64,000 nucleotides of DNA, from the NCBI RefSeq assembly GCF_001660485.1, contig NZ_CP013979.1, positions 2,108,001 to 2,172,000 of the forward strand, in the 5' to 3' direction. The notes below the pieces were generated by a model. The model was not told the origin of the DNA and ran no database searches. It saw nothing but the letters and a program-made list of their open reading frames with translations. This stretch comes from Agromyces aureus. GTDB lineage: Bacteria; Actinomycetota; Actinomycetes; Actinomycetales; Microbacteriaceae. Below are positions 1 through 6,673 of this stretch, piece by piece. Position 1 is the first letter of the stretch; the number at the start of each line of letters is the position of its first letter. A program made the translations under genes and the position numbers.

Positions 1-122
1 TCGGACTCGACGACCACGAGGCCCGGTTCGCCCAGATGATCGGCGAGCCACTGCGTGGACACGAGCCGTTCGGGGTGGGCGTACTCGGCGAACTTGGGGG
101 TTGCATCGAGCTCGGCGGACAT
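1..122 (-). CDS. sseA: Sulfurtransferase (rhodanese/SseA type), N-terminal fragment
   Basis: This is the start of a minus-strand gene that continues beyond the left edge. Only about 40 residues are visible, beginning MSAELDATPKFAEYAHPERL, followed by a segment ending GLVVVES. This resembles the N-terminus of two-domain thiosulfate or 3-mercaptopyruvate sulfurtransferases, in which 'vst.WLa.hl....lvvvd' opens the first, non-catalytic rhodanese domain. The ATG at 120-122 is preceded by a perfect AGGAGG at 127-132, which fixes the start. The gene diverges from zapE with about 155 bases between the starts, a pairing often seen in actinobacteria (recalled). The catalytic cysteine domain lies outside the window, so the substrate cannot be judged. 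Confidence 0.8.
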   Translation of the reverse strand, partial: MSAELDATPKFAEYAHPERLVSTQWLADHLGEPGLVVVES

Positions 123-191
123 CTGTACCTCCTGGGTGGTCCGGTCGGTTCGTCCGGTCGGACGGCGGCGCGGGGCTGGCGGTCTAGGCTG

Positions 192-219
192 TTGACCTGA
201 TCCACGTCGAATCTACGCG
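192..219 (+). promoter_or_regulatory. Possible zapE promoter
   Basis: TTGACC at 192-197 and TACGCG at 214-219 are 16 bases apart in the sseA/zapE divergent spacer. The -35 is good and the -10 is weak. Transcription would start about 50 bases before the chosen zapE start. Confidence 0.3.
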
Positions 220-277
220 GCGCGCCCGCCGACGACACCTCTCCGGTCATCCGGTGCAATACGGGAGTTTCCACGCA

Positions 278-1333
278 ATGACCACGGCATCGAGCCACGC
301 CCTCATCCGCATCGTCGAGCGCAACCCGTCGATCTCGGGCGCCGAGATCGCGTCGGAGCTGTCGCCCCCGCCGCAGTTCGCGCACGCGTCGTTCGCCTCG
401 TACCGGCCGGACCCCGACTTCCCGTCGCAGCAGGCGGCGCTCGACCGGCTCAACCAGTTCGCCGGTGCGTGGCGCGCAGCCCAGCGCCCCGGCGGCTTCT
501 TCTCCCGCAAGCGCCCGGCGCGCATCGAGCTTCCCGGCGTCTACCTCGACGGCGGCTTCGGCGTCGGCAAGACCCACCTGCTCGCGTCGTTGTGGCATGT
601 CGCGCACGGTCCGAAGTACTTCGGCACGTTCATCGAGTACACGGCGCTCGTCGGCGCGCTCGGATACGCGCAGGCGGTCGACCTGCTGCGCGGCGCGAAG
701 CTCATCTGCATCGACGAGTTCGAGCTCGACGATCCGGGCGACACCATGCTCATGACCAGGTTCCTGGGCGAGCTCATGGCCGGCGGCACCCGCGTCGCGG
801 CCACCAGCAACACCCCGCCGAACGCGCTCGGTGAGGGGCGCTTCGCCGCGGCCGACTTCCTGCGCGAGATCCAGGCGCTCTCGTCGAACTTCGAGACCCT
901 GCGAATCGACGGGCTCGACTACCGCCGCCGCGACACGGAGGGCCGTTCGACGACCCTCGAGAGCGATGCGGATGTCGCCGCCAAGGCGGAGGCGCTCGCG
1001 GCTCGCGGTCACGGCGTTTCGCTCGACGCGTTCGACGGCCTCATCGCGCACCTCGCGACCGTTCACCCCTCGAAGTACGTGAAGCTCCTCGACGGCGTCG
1101 AGTTCATCGCGCTGACCGGGGTGCACGAACTCTCCGACCAGAACGCGGCGCTCCGCCTCGTGGCGTTCATCGACCGCGTGTACGACGCCGAGGTGCCGAT
1201 CATCGCGAGCGGGCTCCCGCTCGATCACGTGTTCGACGAGGACATGATGGCCGGCGGCTACCGCAAGAAGTACCTGCGCGCGATGAGCCGCATGATCGCC
1301 CTCACCACCGGCGAGCTCCCGCCGCACGACTGA
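278..1333 (+). CDS. zapE: Cell division protein ZapE (AFG1-like P-loop ATPase)
   Basis: The protein is a 351-residue AFG1/ZapE family ATPase. In proteobacteria ZapE acts at the constricting Z-ring under oxygen or heat stress; the mitochondrial relative handles quality control of respiratory subunits. A Walker A loop (GGFGVGKTHL) lies near residue 90, followed by a Walker B-like stretch (LICIDEFELDD) and a sensor region with TSNTPPNAL, the usual ZapE order. The ATG at 278 was preferred over an in-frame GTG at 254 because GGGAG at 262-266 sits at a usable distance and the family begins near here. The gene is monocistronic and diverges from sseA. Its role in actinobacterial division is inferred from the family. 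Confidence 0.9.
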   Translation: MTTASSHALIRIVERNPSISGAEIASELSPPPQFAHASFASYRPDPDFPSQQAALDRLNQFAGAWRAAQRPGGFFSRKRPARIELPGVYLDGGFGVGKTHLLASLWHVAHGPKYFGTFIEYTALVGALGYAQAVDLLRGAKLICIDEFELDDPGDTMLMTRFLGELMAGGTRVAATSNTPPNALGEGRFAAADFLREIQALSSNFETLRIDGLDYRRRDTEGRSTTLESDADVAAKAEALAARGHGVSLDAFDGLIAHLATVHPSKYVKLLDGVEFIALTGVHELSDQNAALRLVAFIDRVYDAEVPIIASGLPLDHVFDEDMMAGGYRKKYLRAMSRMIALTTGELPPHD

Positions 1334-1409
1334 TCACGGCGGTTTCGGTGCCGTCTCCCATCGATCGGATGGCGCCGCGAAACGCGCTGTTTACGTTGAC
1401 GCCCAGCAC

Positions 1410-1447
1410 GTAACACTCGCGAAACAGAACACGGTCCCGCTCGAAAC
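1410..1447 (+). promoter_or_regulatory. GlnR-type nitrogen operator upstream of amtB
   Basis: The pattern is GTAAC (1410-1414), N6, GAAAC (1421-1425), N6, CGGTC (1432-1436), N6, GAAAC (1443-1447). This matches the actinobacterial GlnR box gTnAc-N6-GaAAc repeated twice, with a weak third element. The two GAAAC elements are 22 bases apart, two helical turns, as expected for two dimers on one DNA face. It lies 62 bases before the amtB start. GlnR itself is not in the window. Confidence 0.7.
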
Positions 1448-1509
1448 GTCCTCTCGTGAAACTTGGCGACACAGGTTCCCCGGCCTGTTTTCCCCGAGAG
1501 AGGTTCGAG

Positions 1510-2772
1510 ATGGATCAAGGCAACACCGCGTTCCTGTTGATCATGGCGGCTTTGGTGCTGCTCATGACCCCCGGACTCGCATTCTTCTACGGCGGTCTGG
1601 TGAAGGCGAAGAGCGTCATCAGCATGATGATGATGAGCTTCGGCGCGATCGGCCTCATCGGCGTGCTGTGGGTTCTCTACGGCTACGCGATCGCGTTCCC
1701 CGGCTCAGAGGGGCTCGTCGCCCCCTGGTCCATCGACTGGTCGGCCATCGGCCTCACGAGCCTCCTCGAGGTCCCGGAGGACGCCGCGTTCCCGCCGCTC
1801 GCCTTCGTCGGCTTCCAGGCGACGTTCGCGATCATCACGGTCGCCCTCATCTCCGGTGCCATCGCCGACCGCGCCAAGTTCGGGGCCTGGATGATCTTCG
1901 CCGCCGTGTGGGCGACCATCGTCTACTTCCCGGTCGCGAGCTGGGTGTTCAACTTCGGCCTCGCCGACGACGGCTCGTTCGCCTACGGCGGCTGGACGAC
2001 CTTCGGCCTCCAGGAGGCCTTCGGCGTCGGCGTCATCGACTTCGCCGGTGGTACCGCGGTGCACATCAACGCCGGTGCTGCGGCGCTCGCCCTGGCGCTC
2101 GTGCTCGGCAAGCGCGTCGGCTTCTCGAAGGGTGCGCACGTTCCTCACAACCCGCCGTTCGTGCTCCTCGGCGCCGGTCTGCTGTGGTTCGGCTGGTTCG
2201 GCTTCAACTCGGGTTCCGAGCTCGCCGCCGACGGCACCGCCGCGCTCGCCTGGGTCAACACGCTCGCGGCTCCTGCAGCCGCCCTCCTCGCCTGGCTCCT
2301 CGTCGAGAAGCTCAGGGACGGCAAGCCGACCTCGGTCGGTGCGGCCTCCGGTGCGGTCGCGGGTCTCGTCGCGATCACCCCGGCGTGTGCGGCGCTGACC
2401 CCCGGTTGGGCCATCGTGCTCGGCCTCGTCGCCGGCGCCGTCTGCGCCCTGGCGATCGACCTGAAGTTCAAGTTCGGCTTCGACGACTCGCTCGACGTCG
2501 TGGGCATCCACCTCGTCGGCGGTCTCATCGGAACGCTGTACCTCGGCTTCTTCGCCAACGGCACCGGCCTCATCTACAGCGGTGACGCGTCGCAGCTCCT
2601 GGTGCAGGCGATCGCGGCCTTCACCGTGCTGATCTACTCGTTCGTCCTGGCCTTCGGCATCGGCTGGGTCATCGAGAAGACGATCGGCTTCCGCGTGAAG
2701 AACGAGGACGAGCTCGCGGGCATCGACACGGCCGTCCACGGCGAGGACGCGTACAAGCTCGAGACCGTCTGA
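1510..2772 (+). CDS. amtB: Ammonium transporter (AmtB family)
   Basis: The product is a trimeric inner-membrane channel for ammonium/ammonia. It is 420 residues with about eleven membrane segments, and it carries the hallmarks FFYGGLVKAKSV near residue 25, DFAGGTAVHINAG (about 180) and the late DDSLDVVGIHLVGGLIGT segment, whose His belongs to the pore pair. An upstream in-frame GTG at 1456 is rejected: ATG 1510 follows GAGAGAGG and gives the normal family N-terminus (MDQGNTAFLL). No glnK or glnD follows, although amtB-glnK-glnD is the usual actinobacterial order; the transporter stands alone here. The operator at 1410-1447 suggests induction under nitrogen limitation. Confidence 0.95.
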   Translation: MDQGNTAFLLIMAALVLLMTPGLAFFYGGLVKAKSVISMMMMSFGAIGLIGVLWVLYGYAIAFPGSEGLVAPWSIDWSAIGLTSLLEVPEDAAFPPLAFVGFQATFAIITVALISGAIADRAKFGAWMIFAAVWATIVYFPVASWVFNFGLADDGSFAYGGWTTFGLQEAFGVGVIDFAGGTAVHINAGAAALALALVLGKRVGFSKGAHVPHNPPFVLLGAGLLWFGWFGFNSGSELAADGTAALAWVNTLAAPAAALLAWLLVEKLRDGKPTSVGAASGAVAGLVAITPACAALTPGWAIVLGLVAGAVCALAIDLKFKFGFDDSLDVVGIHLVGGLIGTLYLGFFANGTGLIYSGDASQLLVQAIAAFTVLIYSFVLAFGIGWVIEKTIGFRVKNEDELAGIDTAVHGEDAYKLETV

Positions 2773-2783
2773 ATCCACTGATT

Positions 2784-2799
2784 CACCGCGAGGGCGGTG
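2784..2799 (+). terminator. Short hairpin after amtB
   Basis: CACCGC and GCGGTG form a 6-bp stem with a GAGG loop, 12 bases after the amtB stop. There is no T-run, so it is at best a weak terminator. Confidence 0.3.
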
Positions 2800-2802
2800 G
2801 GG

Positions 2803-2808
2803 TAGTGT
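2803..2808 (+). promoter_or_regulatory. -10 element for a leaderless transcript (MazF-like gene)
   Basis: TAGTGT ends six bases before the GTG start at 2815, so transcription would begin at or next to the start codon. No Shine-Dalgarno sequence is present. This is the same geometry as at several other genes in the window. Confidence 0.5.
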
Positions 2809-2814
2809 GCGGGT

Positions 2815-3375
2815 GTGACTGACACCGGCCGCTTCCTCACCGCCCTTCGTCGTGCATTCCGGAGCATGTTCGGCGGCTCCGGCAGCGCCTCGCGCGGCGG
2901 TTCGAGAGCATCGGATGCCGCGGGGCGCGCGTCCGTCTCGACCGGCCTCCTGTCGCCGGGGCAGGCGGGCACCTCCGCAACGGTGGAGGTGGATCCGCGG
3001 AGCCTCCGCAGGGTGGCGCTCGCGTACGCGCCCTCGGCCGACGGGCAGCCCGATCCGGGGGAGATCGTCTGGACCTGGGTGCCCTACGAGGAGCGCGACG
3101 GACGTGGCAAGGACCGCCCGGTCGTCGTCGTCGCGGCATCCGGTGCCGATGCGTTCCTCGCGGTGCAGCTCACGAGCAAGGCCCATGACGGCTCGCGCGA
3201 CTTCGTGCCGCTCGGCACGGGCGCGTGGGATGCCGCGGGCAGGCCGAGCTGGGCGAACATCGACCGCGTGTTCGTGGTGCACACCGCCGGCATGCGGCGC
3301 GAGGCGGCATCCCTCGATGCGAAGCGCTACCTGAAGCTCGCCGAGGCGTTGAGCGCACGCTACGGCTGGCGCTGA
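2815..3375 (+). CDS. PemK/MazF-fold protein, orphan
   Basis: This is a 186-residue protein. Residues about 80-186 resemble the PemK/MazF fold: GEIVWTWVPYEERDGRGKDRP is the usual 'GdiVWv.fp......gkRP.vVl' strand-loop-strand, followed by AVQLTSK and a late WANIDRVFVV segment. About 75 residues precede the fold, rich in Gly, Ser and Arg, with no predicted signal peptide. MazF toxins are mRNA interferases paired with a small antitoxin; no antitoxin gene lies on either side, so a classic toxin-antitoxin module is not supported. It may be a conserved nuclease-fold protein with another role. The GTG start at 2815 is supported by the leaderless-type -10 just upstream. Confidence 0.7.
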   Translation: MTDTGRFLTALRRAFRSMFGGSGSASRGGSRASDAAGRASVSTGLLSPGQAGTSATVEVDPRSLRRVALAYAPSADGQPDPGEIVWTWVPYEERDGRGKDRPVVVVAASGADAFLAVQLTSKAHDGSRDFVPLGTGAWDAAGRPSWANIDRVFVVHTAGMRREAASLDAKRYLKLAEALSARYGWR

Positions 3376-3413
3376 CGAACGCGGTCGGCGCGGCGAGCCA
3401 TGCGTGAAACGAA

Positions 3414-3441
3414 GAACGCCCCCAGTGGAGTGGGGGCGTTC
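3414..3441. terminator. Bidirectional terminator between the MazF-like gene and tRNA-Val(CAC)
   Basis: GAACGCCCCC at 3414-3423 pairs with GGGGGCGTTC at 3432-3441 across an 8-base loop. On the minus strand it is followed by TTCGTTTC, as expected for a terminator of the tRNA gene. It also lies 38 bases after the stop of the plus-strand gene. Confidence 0.75.
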
Positions 3442-3442
3442 G

Positions 3443-3515
3443 TGGGCGATGCCGGGCTCGAACCGACGACCTCTTCCGTGTGAAGGAAGCGCGCTACCAG
3501 CTGCGCCAATCGCCC
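3443..3515 (-). tRNA. tRNA-Val (anticodon CAC)
   Basis: Read on the minus strand, a complete cloverleaf is visible. The acceptor GGGCGAT pairs with ATCGCCC, the D arm contains AGCTGGTA, the anticodon stem CTTCC/GGAAG encloses the loop TTCACAC (anticodon CAC), and the T loop is TTCGAGC. The discriminator is A. CCA is not encoded. A -10-like TAGTAT lies about 42 bases upstream on the minus strand (3557-3562). Confidence 0.95.
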
Positions 3516-3786
3516 ATGTGGGATTCGCGGCTCACCGGGGTGACCGCGCGGATTCGATACTAGCGAGCATTGCACGCAATTGCACATCGAGCAGTCCGTG
3601 GCGTGTCGAGACGTGGTTCGACCCTCGTGCGGCAGCGCGAGAACGCCCTTCGAAGCTCCGACACGCCCGGGTCTTCGGGTCGGATTCCGCGCGCGACCGG
3701 GCTGAACAGCGGGTGAACGGCCCTCAGTTTGTGAATCGATCCGCGAATCGGTTAGAGTCTCTCTGCACGCAGAAATGCGCAGCAAC
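3516..3786. other. Divergent tRNA promoter region
   Basis: This 271-base gap between the minus- and plus-strand tRNA genes holds no supported gene. It contains the direct repeat ATTGCAC at 3569-3575 and 3579-3585 (10-base period), a minus-strand TAGTAT at 3557-3562 and the plus-strand promoter at 3729-3758. Confidence 0.5.
3729..3758 (+). promoter_or_regulatory. Promoter of the Gly-Cys-Val-Val tRNA array
   Basis: TTGTGA at 3729-3734 and TAGAGT at 3753-3758 are separated by 18 bases, and the -10 ends 28 bases before the tRNA-Gly gene. The surrounding 30 bases are unusually AT-rich for this window. Confidence 0.6.
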
Positions 3787-3858
3787 GCGGATGTGGCGCA
3801 GTGGTAGCGCATCACCTTGCCAAGGTGAGGGTCGCGAGTTCGAATCTCGTCATCCGCT
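3787..3858 (+). tRNA. tRNA-Gly (anticodon GCC)
   Basis: The acceptor GCGGATG pairs with CATCCGC, the anticodon stem TCACC/GGTGA encloses TTGCCAA (anticodon GCC), and the T arm GCGAG-TTCGAAT-CTCGT is intact. The discriminator is T and CCA is not encoded. It is the first gene of the plus-strand array. Confidence 0.95.
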
Positions 3859-3863
3859 CGGAT

Positions 3864-3896
3864 CAGGATCAAGGCCCCGCCTCGATCCTGTTCTTT
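3864..3896 (+). terminator. Hairpin with T-rich tail between tRNA-Gly and tRNA-Cys
   Basis: CAGGATC (3864-3870) pairs with GATCCTG (3884-3890) and TTCTTT follows. It could end part of the transcript after tRNA-Gly or act as a processing signal in a longer precursor. Confidence 0.5.
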
Positions 3897-3914
3897 GGTG
3901 AAGAACCCAGAAAC

Positions 3915-3985
3915 GGTGGATTGGCCGAGAGGCGAGGCAGCGGCCTGCAAAGCCGTATACACGGGTTCGAATCCCGTATCCACCT
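3915..3985 (+). tRNA. tRNA-Cys (anticodon GCA)
   Basis: The acceptor GGTGGAT pairs with ATCCACC, the anticodon loop CTGCAAA (GCA) sits in the stem GCGGC/GCCGT, and the T arm ACGGG-TTCGAAT-CCCGT is intact. The discriminator is T. The next three bases (3986-3988) are CCA, so this is the only tRNA of the cluster with an encoded CCA end. Confidence 0.95.
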
Positions 3986-4011
3986 CCAAATCGAGAACAC
4001 CAACTCGATCT

Positions 4012-4083
4012 GGGCGATTGGCGCAGCGGTAGCGCGCTTCCCTGACACGGAAGAGGTCACTGGTTCGATCCCAGTATCGCCCA
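4012..4083 (+). tRNA. tRNA-Val (anticodon GAC), copy 1
   Basis: The acceptor GGGCGAT pairs with ATCGCCC, the anticodon stem CTTCC/GGAAG encloses CTGACAC (anticodon GAC), and the T arm ACTGG-TTCGATC-CCAGT is intact. The discriminator is A. It is identical to the next tRNA except for acceptor positions 2 and 71. Confidence 0.95.
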
Positions 4084-4147
4084 CTGTCGATCGCCCACGG
4101 TTCGCCGGGGGTTTTCGGTTGGTCGCATCGAGATCTCATCTCGACGC

Positions 4148-4219
4148 GCGCGATTGGCGCAGCGGTAGCGCGCTTCCCTGACACGGAAGAGGTCACTGGT
4201 TCGATCCCAGTATCGCGCA
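4148..4219 (+). tRNA. tRNA-Val (anticodon GAC), copy 2
   Basis: The gene starts 64 bases after copy 1. The acceptor is GCGCGAT/ATCGCGC: base 2 changed from G to C and base 71 from C to G, so pairing is kept. All other positions are the same as copy 1. The discriminator is A and CCA is not encoded. Confidence 0.95.
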
Positions 4220-4226
4220 CGCAGTA

Positions 4227-4260
4227 CGAACGCCCCGGCTCATGCGAGCCGGGGCGTTCG
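4227..4260. terminator. Strong terminator between the tRNA array and the GH87 gene
   Basis: A perfect 15-bp stem forms from CGAACGCCCCGGCTC and its complement around the loop ATGC. It serves the plus-strand tRNA array and the convergent minus-strand gene whose stop is at 4287. Confidence 0.85.
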
Positions 4261-4286
4261 CTGTTCTGCGAGGTCTTCCGCTCAGC

Positions 4287-6362
4287 TCACCAGGGCGAGG
4301 GCGCCGGGGGAGCCGTGACGGGCGGCCGGTCGTTGCACGTGATGAGGTTCGGCAGGGAGGGCGCGAGCCACGGGGTTCCGGGGTGGTACTCGTTCGCGTC
4401 GACGCCGTCGTTGCCGCCCAGATCGGTGAGCGAGAACTCGGAACCGTTCGCCCAGTCCCAGTTGAACGCGCCGCAGTTGTTCACGCCCCAGTGTCCGACG
4501 CCCCGCACATCGACGTTCTCGAAGCTCGCCGAGCCCGCCGTGCGTGCACTGATGACGTTGGTGCCGGTGCCGTCGATGCGGAGGTCGCGGAACTTCACGC
4601 CATCGATGCGATAGGCGTCCTTCACGCCCCACTCAGTGACCAGCATCAGCGCGCTGTAGGTGCTGTCGAGGAAGTGGTCGCCGCTCACCACGATGTCGGC
4701 CTGGTCGATCGAGCGGTCGAGCGCGTAGAACCAGATCGCGCCGAGCCCGATGTTCCAGTTGAGCTCGTACGTGCCCGACCGGGCGGTCGTGTTGTCGGTG
4801 ATCGCGAGGCCGCCCGTGAACGGCTCGGCGCCGAACCTCGATCCCACGTGGATGCCGCTGCCCTCGCGAACGGGATCGGCGACGAGGTTGTTCGACACGA
4901 TCGTGTCGGCGCCGCCGTAGATCGCGATGCCGTTCGCGAGCGACGGCGACTGCACGGTGTTGCGGTCGAAGGTGTTGCCCGCGTTCGCGACGTGCTCCGA
5001 CCACATGGCGAGTCCGTCGTCCCCGGTGTTGCGCACGGAGGTGTTCGAGACCGTCGATCCGGTCACGCCGGTGTGGAAGTTCAGGGCGTCCGCCATCTGG
5101 TCGACGATGATGTTGCCGTCGATGGTGAGGTCGTGCATCGGGCCGTCGAACCACATGCCGACCTTCGTGTGGCGGATGTGGAGTCCGCGGATGCTCGACG
5201 AGCTCAGCGAGCCGCCGATGCCGTTCACCTGATCGGTGTCGATGCGCTCGCGCACGTCGCCCTCGATCGCGAAGCCCGAGAGGTGCACGTTCGAGCTCCC
5301 GCCCTCCGCGGCATCCTTCCCGTAGAAGCCGACGCCCGTGTGCACCGAGCCGTCGGGGGCCGGCGTGGCGAGTGCGACCTCGCGACCGCGGATGATCGTG
5401 TACCAGTTGCCCGCGCCCTCGATCGTGACGTCGTCGACGACGATGTGCCGGCTGACCGAGTAGACGCCCGGGGGCACGTACACGGGCAGGCGATGCGCCT
5501 TCGCGAACGCGATGGCCCGGTCGAACGCCCCTGCGGCGTCGCGCTTGCCGAACGGATCCGCGCCGAAGAGCAGCACGTTCGCCGCCTTGAGGCGAACGTG
5601 CGGTGCGGCCACGCGCTCGGAGTCGAGCAGGTCGACGGTCGTGACCACGCTCGAGGTCTTCGGCGCGGTGAGACGCACGACGTCGCCGGCGCGATACGTC
5701 TTGCCCAGCAGCATCCGCTGCTCGTCGTAGAAGTGCATCGGGCGGAACGGCTTGGCGACCTCGTAGCCGGCACCCGGGACGCACCCGCACTCGGTGATCC
5801 ACCAGTCGGGGTGCAGGAGGTCGGCGTTCGGGTCGTTCGTGAACGGGTACTGGTTGTACAGCCAGGAGTACTTCGAGGTCAGGGTCATGGTCTGCGCGCG
5901 ACCGCCGTTCACCGAGACCGCGAGCGGAGCGTCGATGCCGCCGCCGGTGGGGGAGTCGGGGATGCTGTAGCGCACCGTGATCGCGTTCGCGGACGCGGGC
6001 AGCGTGAACTCGACGAACTCGCCGGGGTCGAGCTGCACGGCCCGGCGTCCCGAGGCCTCCGCCGGAAGCGTGTACGCGTCGCGACCCGGCCCGATGACGC
6101 TGCCGGTGGTCTTCGCGTTCTCGGCCTCCTGCTCGAGGAACGCCACGTCGGCGCCGCGGCCCTGCACGAGCGCGGGGTCGAGCGCGGTCCTCGTCACGAC
6201 CGGCGAAGGCGCCTTCGGGGCAGCGGATGCCGCCAGCGGGCCGGTCACGGCGGCACCGACCGCGAGCGCGGCGATCGCGATGAGCGATGCCGTTCGTCTC
6301 AGGGACGGGGCGTGCGATCGTCGGGACGGGGGCGCGGCTTCGGAACTGGCGCGGGTCATCAT
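4287..6362 (-). CDS. Secreted beta-helix glycoside hydrolase, GH87-like (mutanase/mycodextranase type)
   Basis: The 691-residue preprotein has a twin-Arg-poor Sec-type signal: basic RRSHAPSLRR, a hydrophobic core and cleavage after ASA near residue 47. A beta-sandwich, carbohydrate-binding-like region follows (about 70-250), then from about 265 a right-handed parallel beta-helix with a pectate-lyase-like opening (ANVLLFGADPFGKRDAAGAF). The sequence DALNFHTGV (Asp about 425) followed by RNTGDDGLAMW (Asp 448 and 449) has the same 23 and 24 residue spacing as the three catalytic Asp of characterised GH87 alpha-1,3-glucanases (recalled). The likely substrate is alpha-1,3-glucan or a related alpha-glucan, but family assignment rests on motifs only. 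The ATG at 6362 follows GAGAGGA; an earlier in-frame start at 6401 has no ribosome-binding site. It stands alone next to a tRNA cluster, which suggests an acquired or optional gene. Confidence 0.75.
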   Translation of the reverse strand: MMTRASSEAAPPSRRSHAPSLRRTASLIAIAALAVGAAVTGPLAASAAPKAPSPVVTRTALDPALVQGRGADVAFLEQEAENAKTTGSVIGPGRDAYTLPAEASGRRAVQLDPGEFVEFTLPASANAITVRYSIPDSPTGGGIDAPLAVSVNGGRAQTMTLTSKYSWLYNQYPFTNDPNADLLHPDWWITECGCVPGAGYEVAKPFRPMHFYDEQRMLLGKTYRAGDVVRLTAPKTSSVVTTVDLLDSERVAAPHVRLKAANVLLFGADPFGKRDAAGAFDRAIAFAKAHRLPVYVPPGVYSVSRHIVVDDVTIEGAGNWYTIIRGREVALATPAPDGSVHTGVGFYGKDAAEGGSSNVHLSGFAIEGDVRERIDTDQVNGIGGSLSSSSIRGLHIRHTKVGMWFDGPMHDLTIDGNIIVDQMADALNFHTGVTGSTVSNTSVRNTGDDGLAMWSEHVANAGNTFDRNTVQSPSLANGIAIYGGADTIVSNNLVADPVREGSGIHVGSRFGAEPFTGGLAITDNTTARSGTYELNWNIGLGAIWFYALDRSIDQADIVVSGDHFLDSTYSALMLVTEWGVKDAYRIDGVKFRDLRIDGTGTNVISARTAGSASFENVDVRGVGHWGVNNCGAFNWDWANGSEFSLTDLGGNDGVDANEYHPGTPWLAPSLPNLITCNDRPPVTAPPAPSPW

Positions 6363-6673
6363 CGACTCGATTCCTCTCGTGGTGTGTACGTCTTCGGACA
6401 CGGGTGCGATCCCGTCGAGTGAGCCGAATGTACGGCCCTGGGTTCACCGCTCACAAGGAGTCATCGGTGATTGTCGAGGAAAAGTCGAGTTCTTGCGATC
6501 CAGTGCGCAAGCGACTGCAAATCGAGTCGGCCGCGCGACCCGAACACCGCAAGACGCGGCGCAAGCGGTCGGGATGATCGCAGGGTCGAGGCCATGGCCC
6601 GAGCGGGCGGAGCGCGGGCCTGCGCCCGACTACAGTTGAAGGGTTCATCTCAACGCACAGGGAGTGGTTCACA
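6363..6673. other. Divergent intergenic region, GH87 gene / thrS
   Basis: The 311 bases hold no supported gene. The half nearer the GH87 gene is less GC-rich than its surroundings. An inverted repeat TTGCG (6494-6498) and CGCAA (6507-6511) could be an operator for the hydrolase but is short. TACAGT at 6631-6636 is a plausible thrS -10, placing the start about 30 bases before the gene. Confidence 0.4.

Noticed and set aside
1705..3282. A 525-residue minus-strand frame across amtB and the MazF-like gene
   Set aside because: It spans two genes and their spacer antisense and has shadow composition.
2815..3375. Complete toxin-antitoxin operon around the MazF-like gene
   Set aside because: No small antitoxin frame precedes or follows the gene; amtB and a terminator flank it.
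3915..4219. Integration of a mobile element at the tRNA cluster
   Set aside because: No integrase, no att-type partial tRNA repeat and no foreign block; the second tRNA-Val is complete with a compensated acceptor change.
4242..6422. A 726-residue plus-strand open frame opposite the GH87 gene
   Set aside because: Its composition is Arg/Val/Ala/His-rich without recognisable motifs, and the minus-strand frame has a signal peptide, a ribosome-binding site and family motifs.
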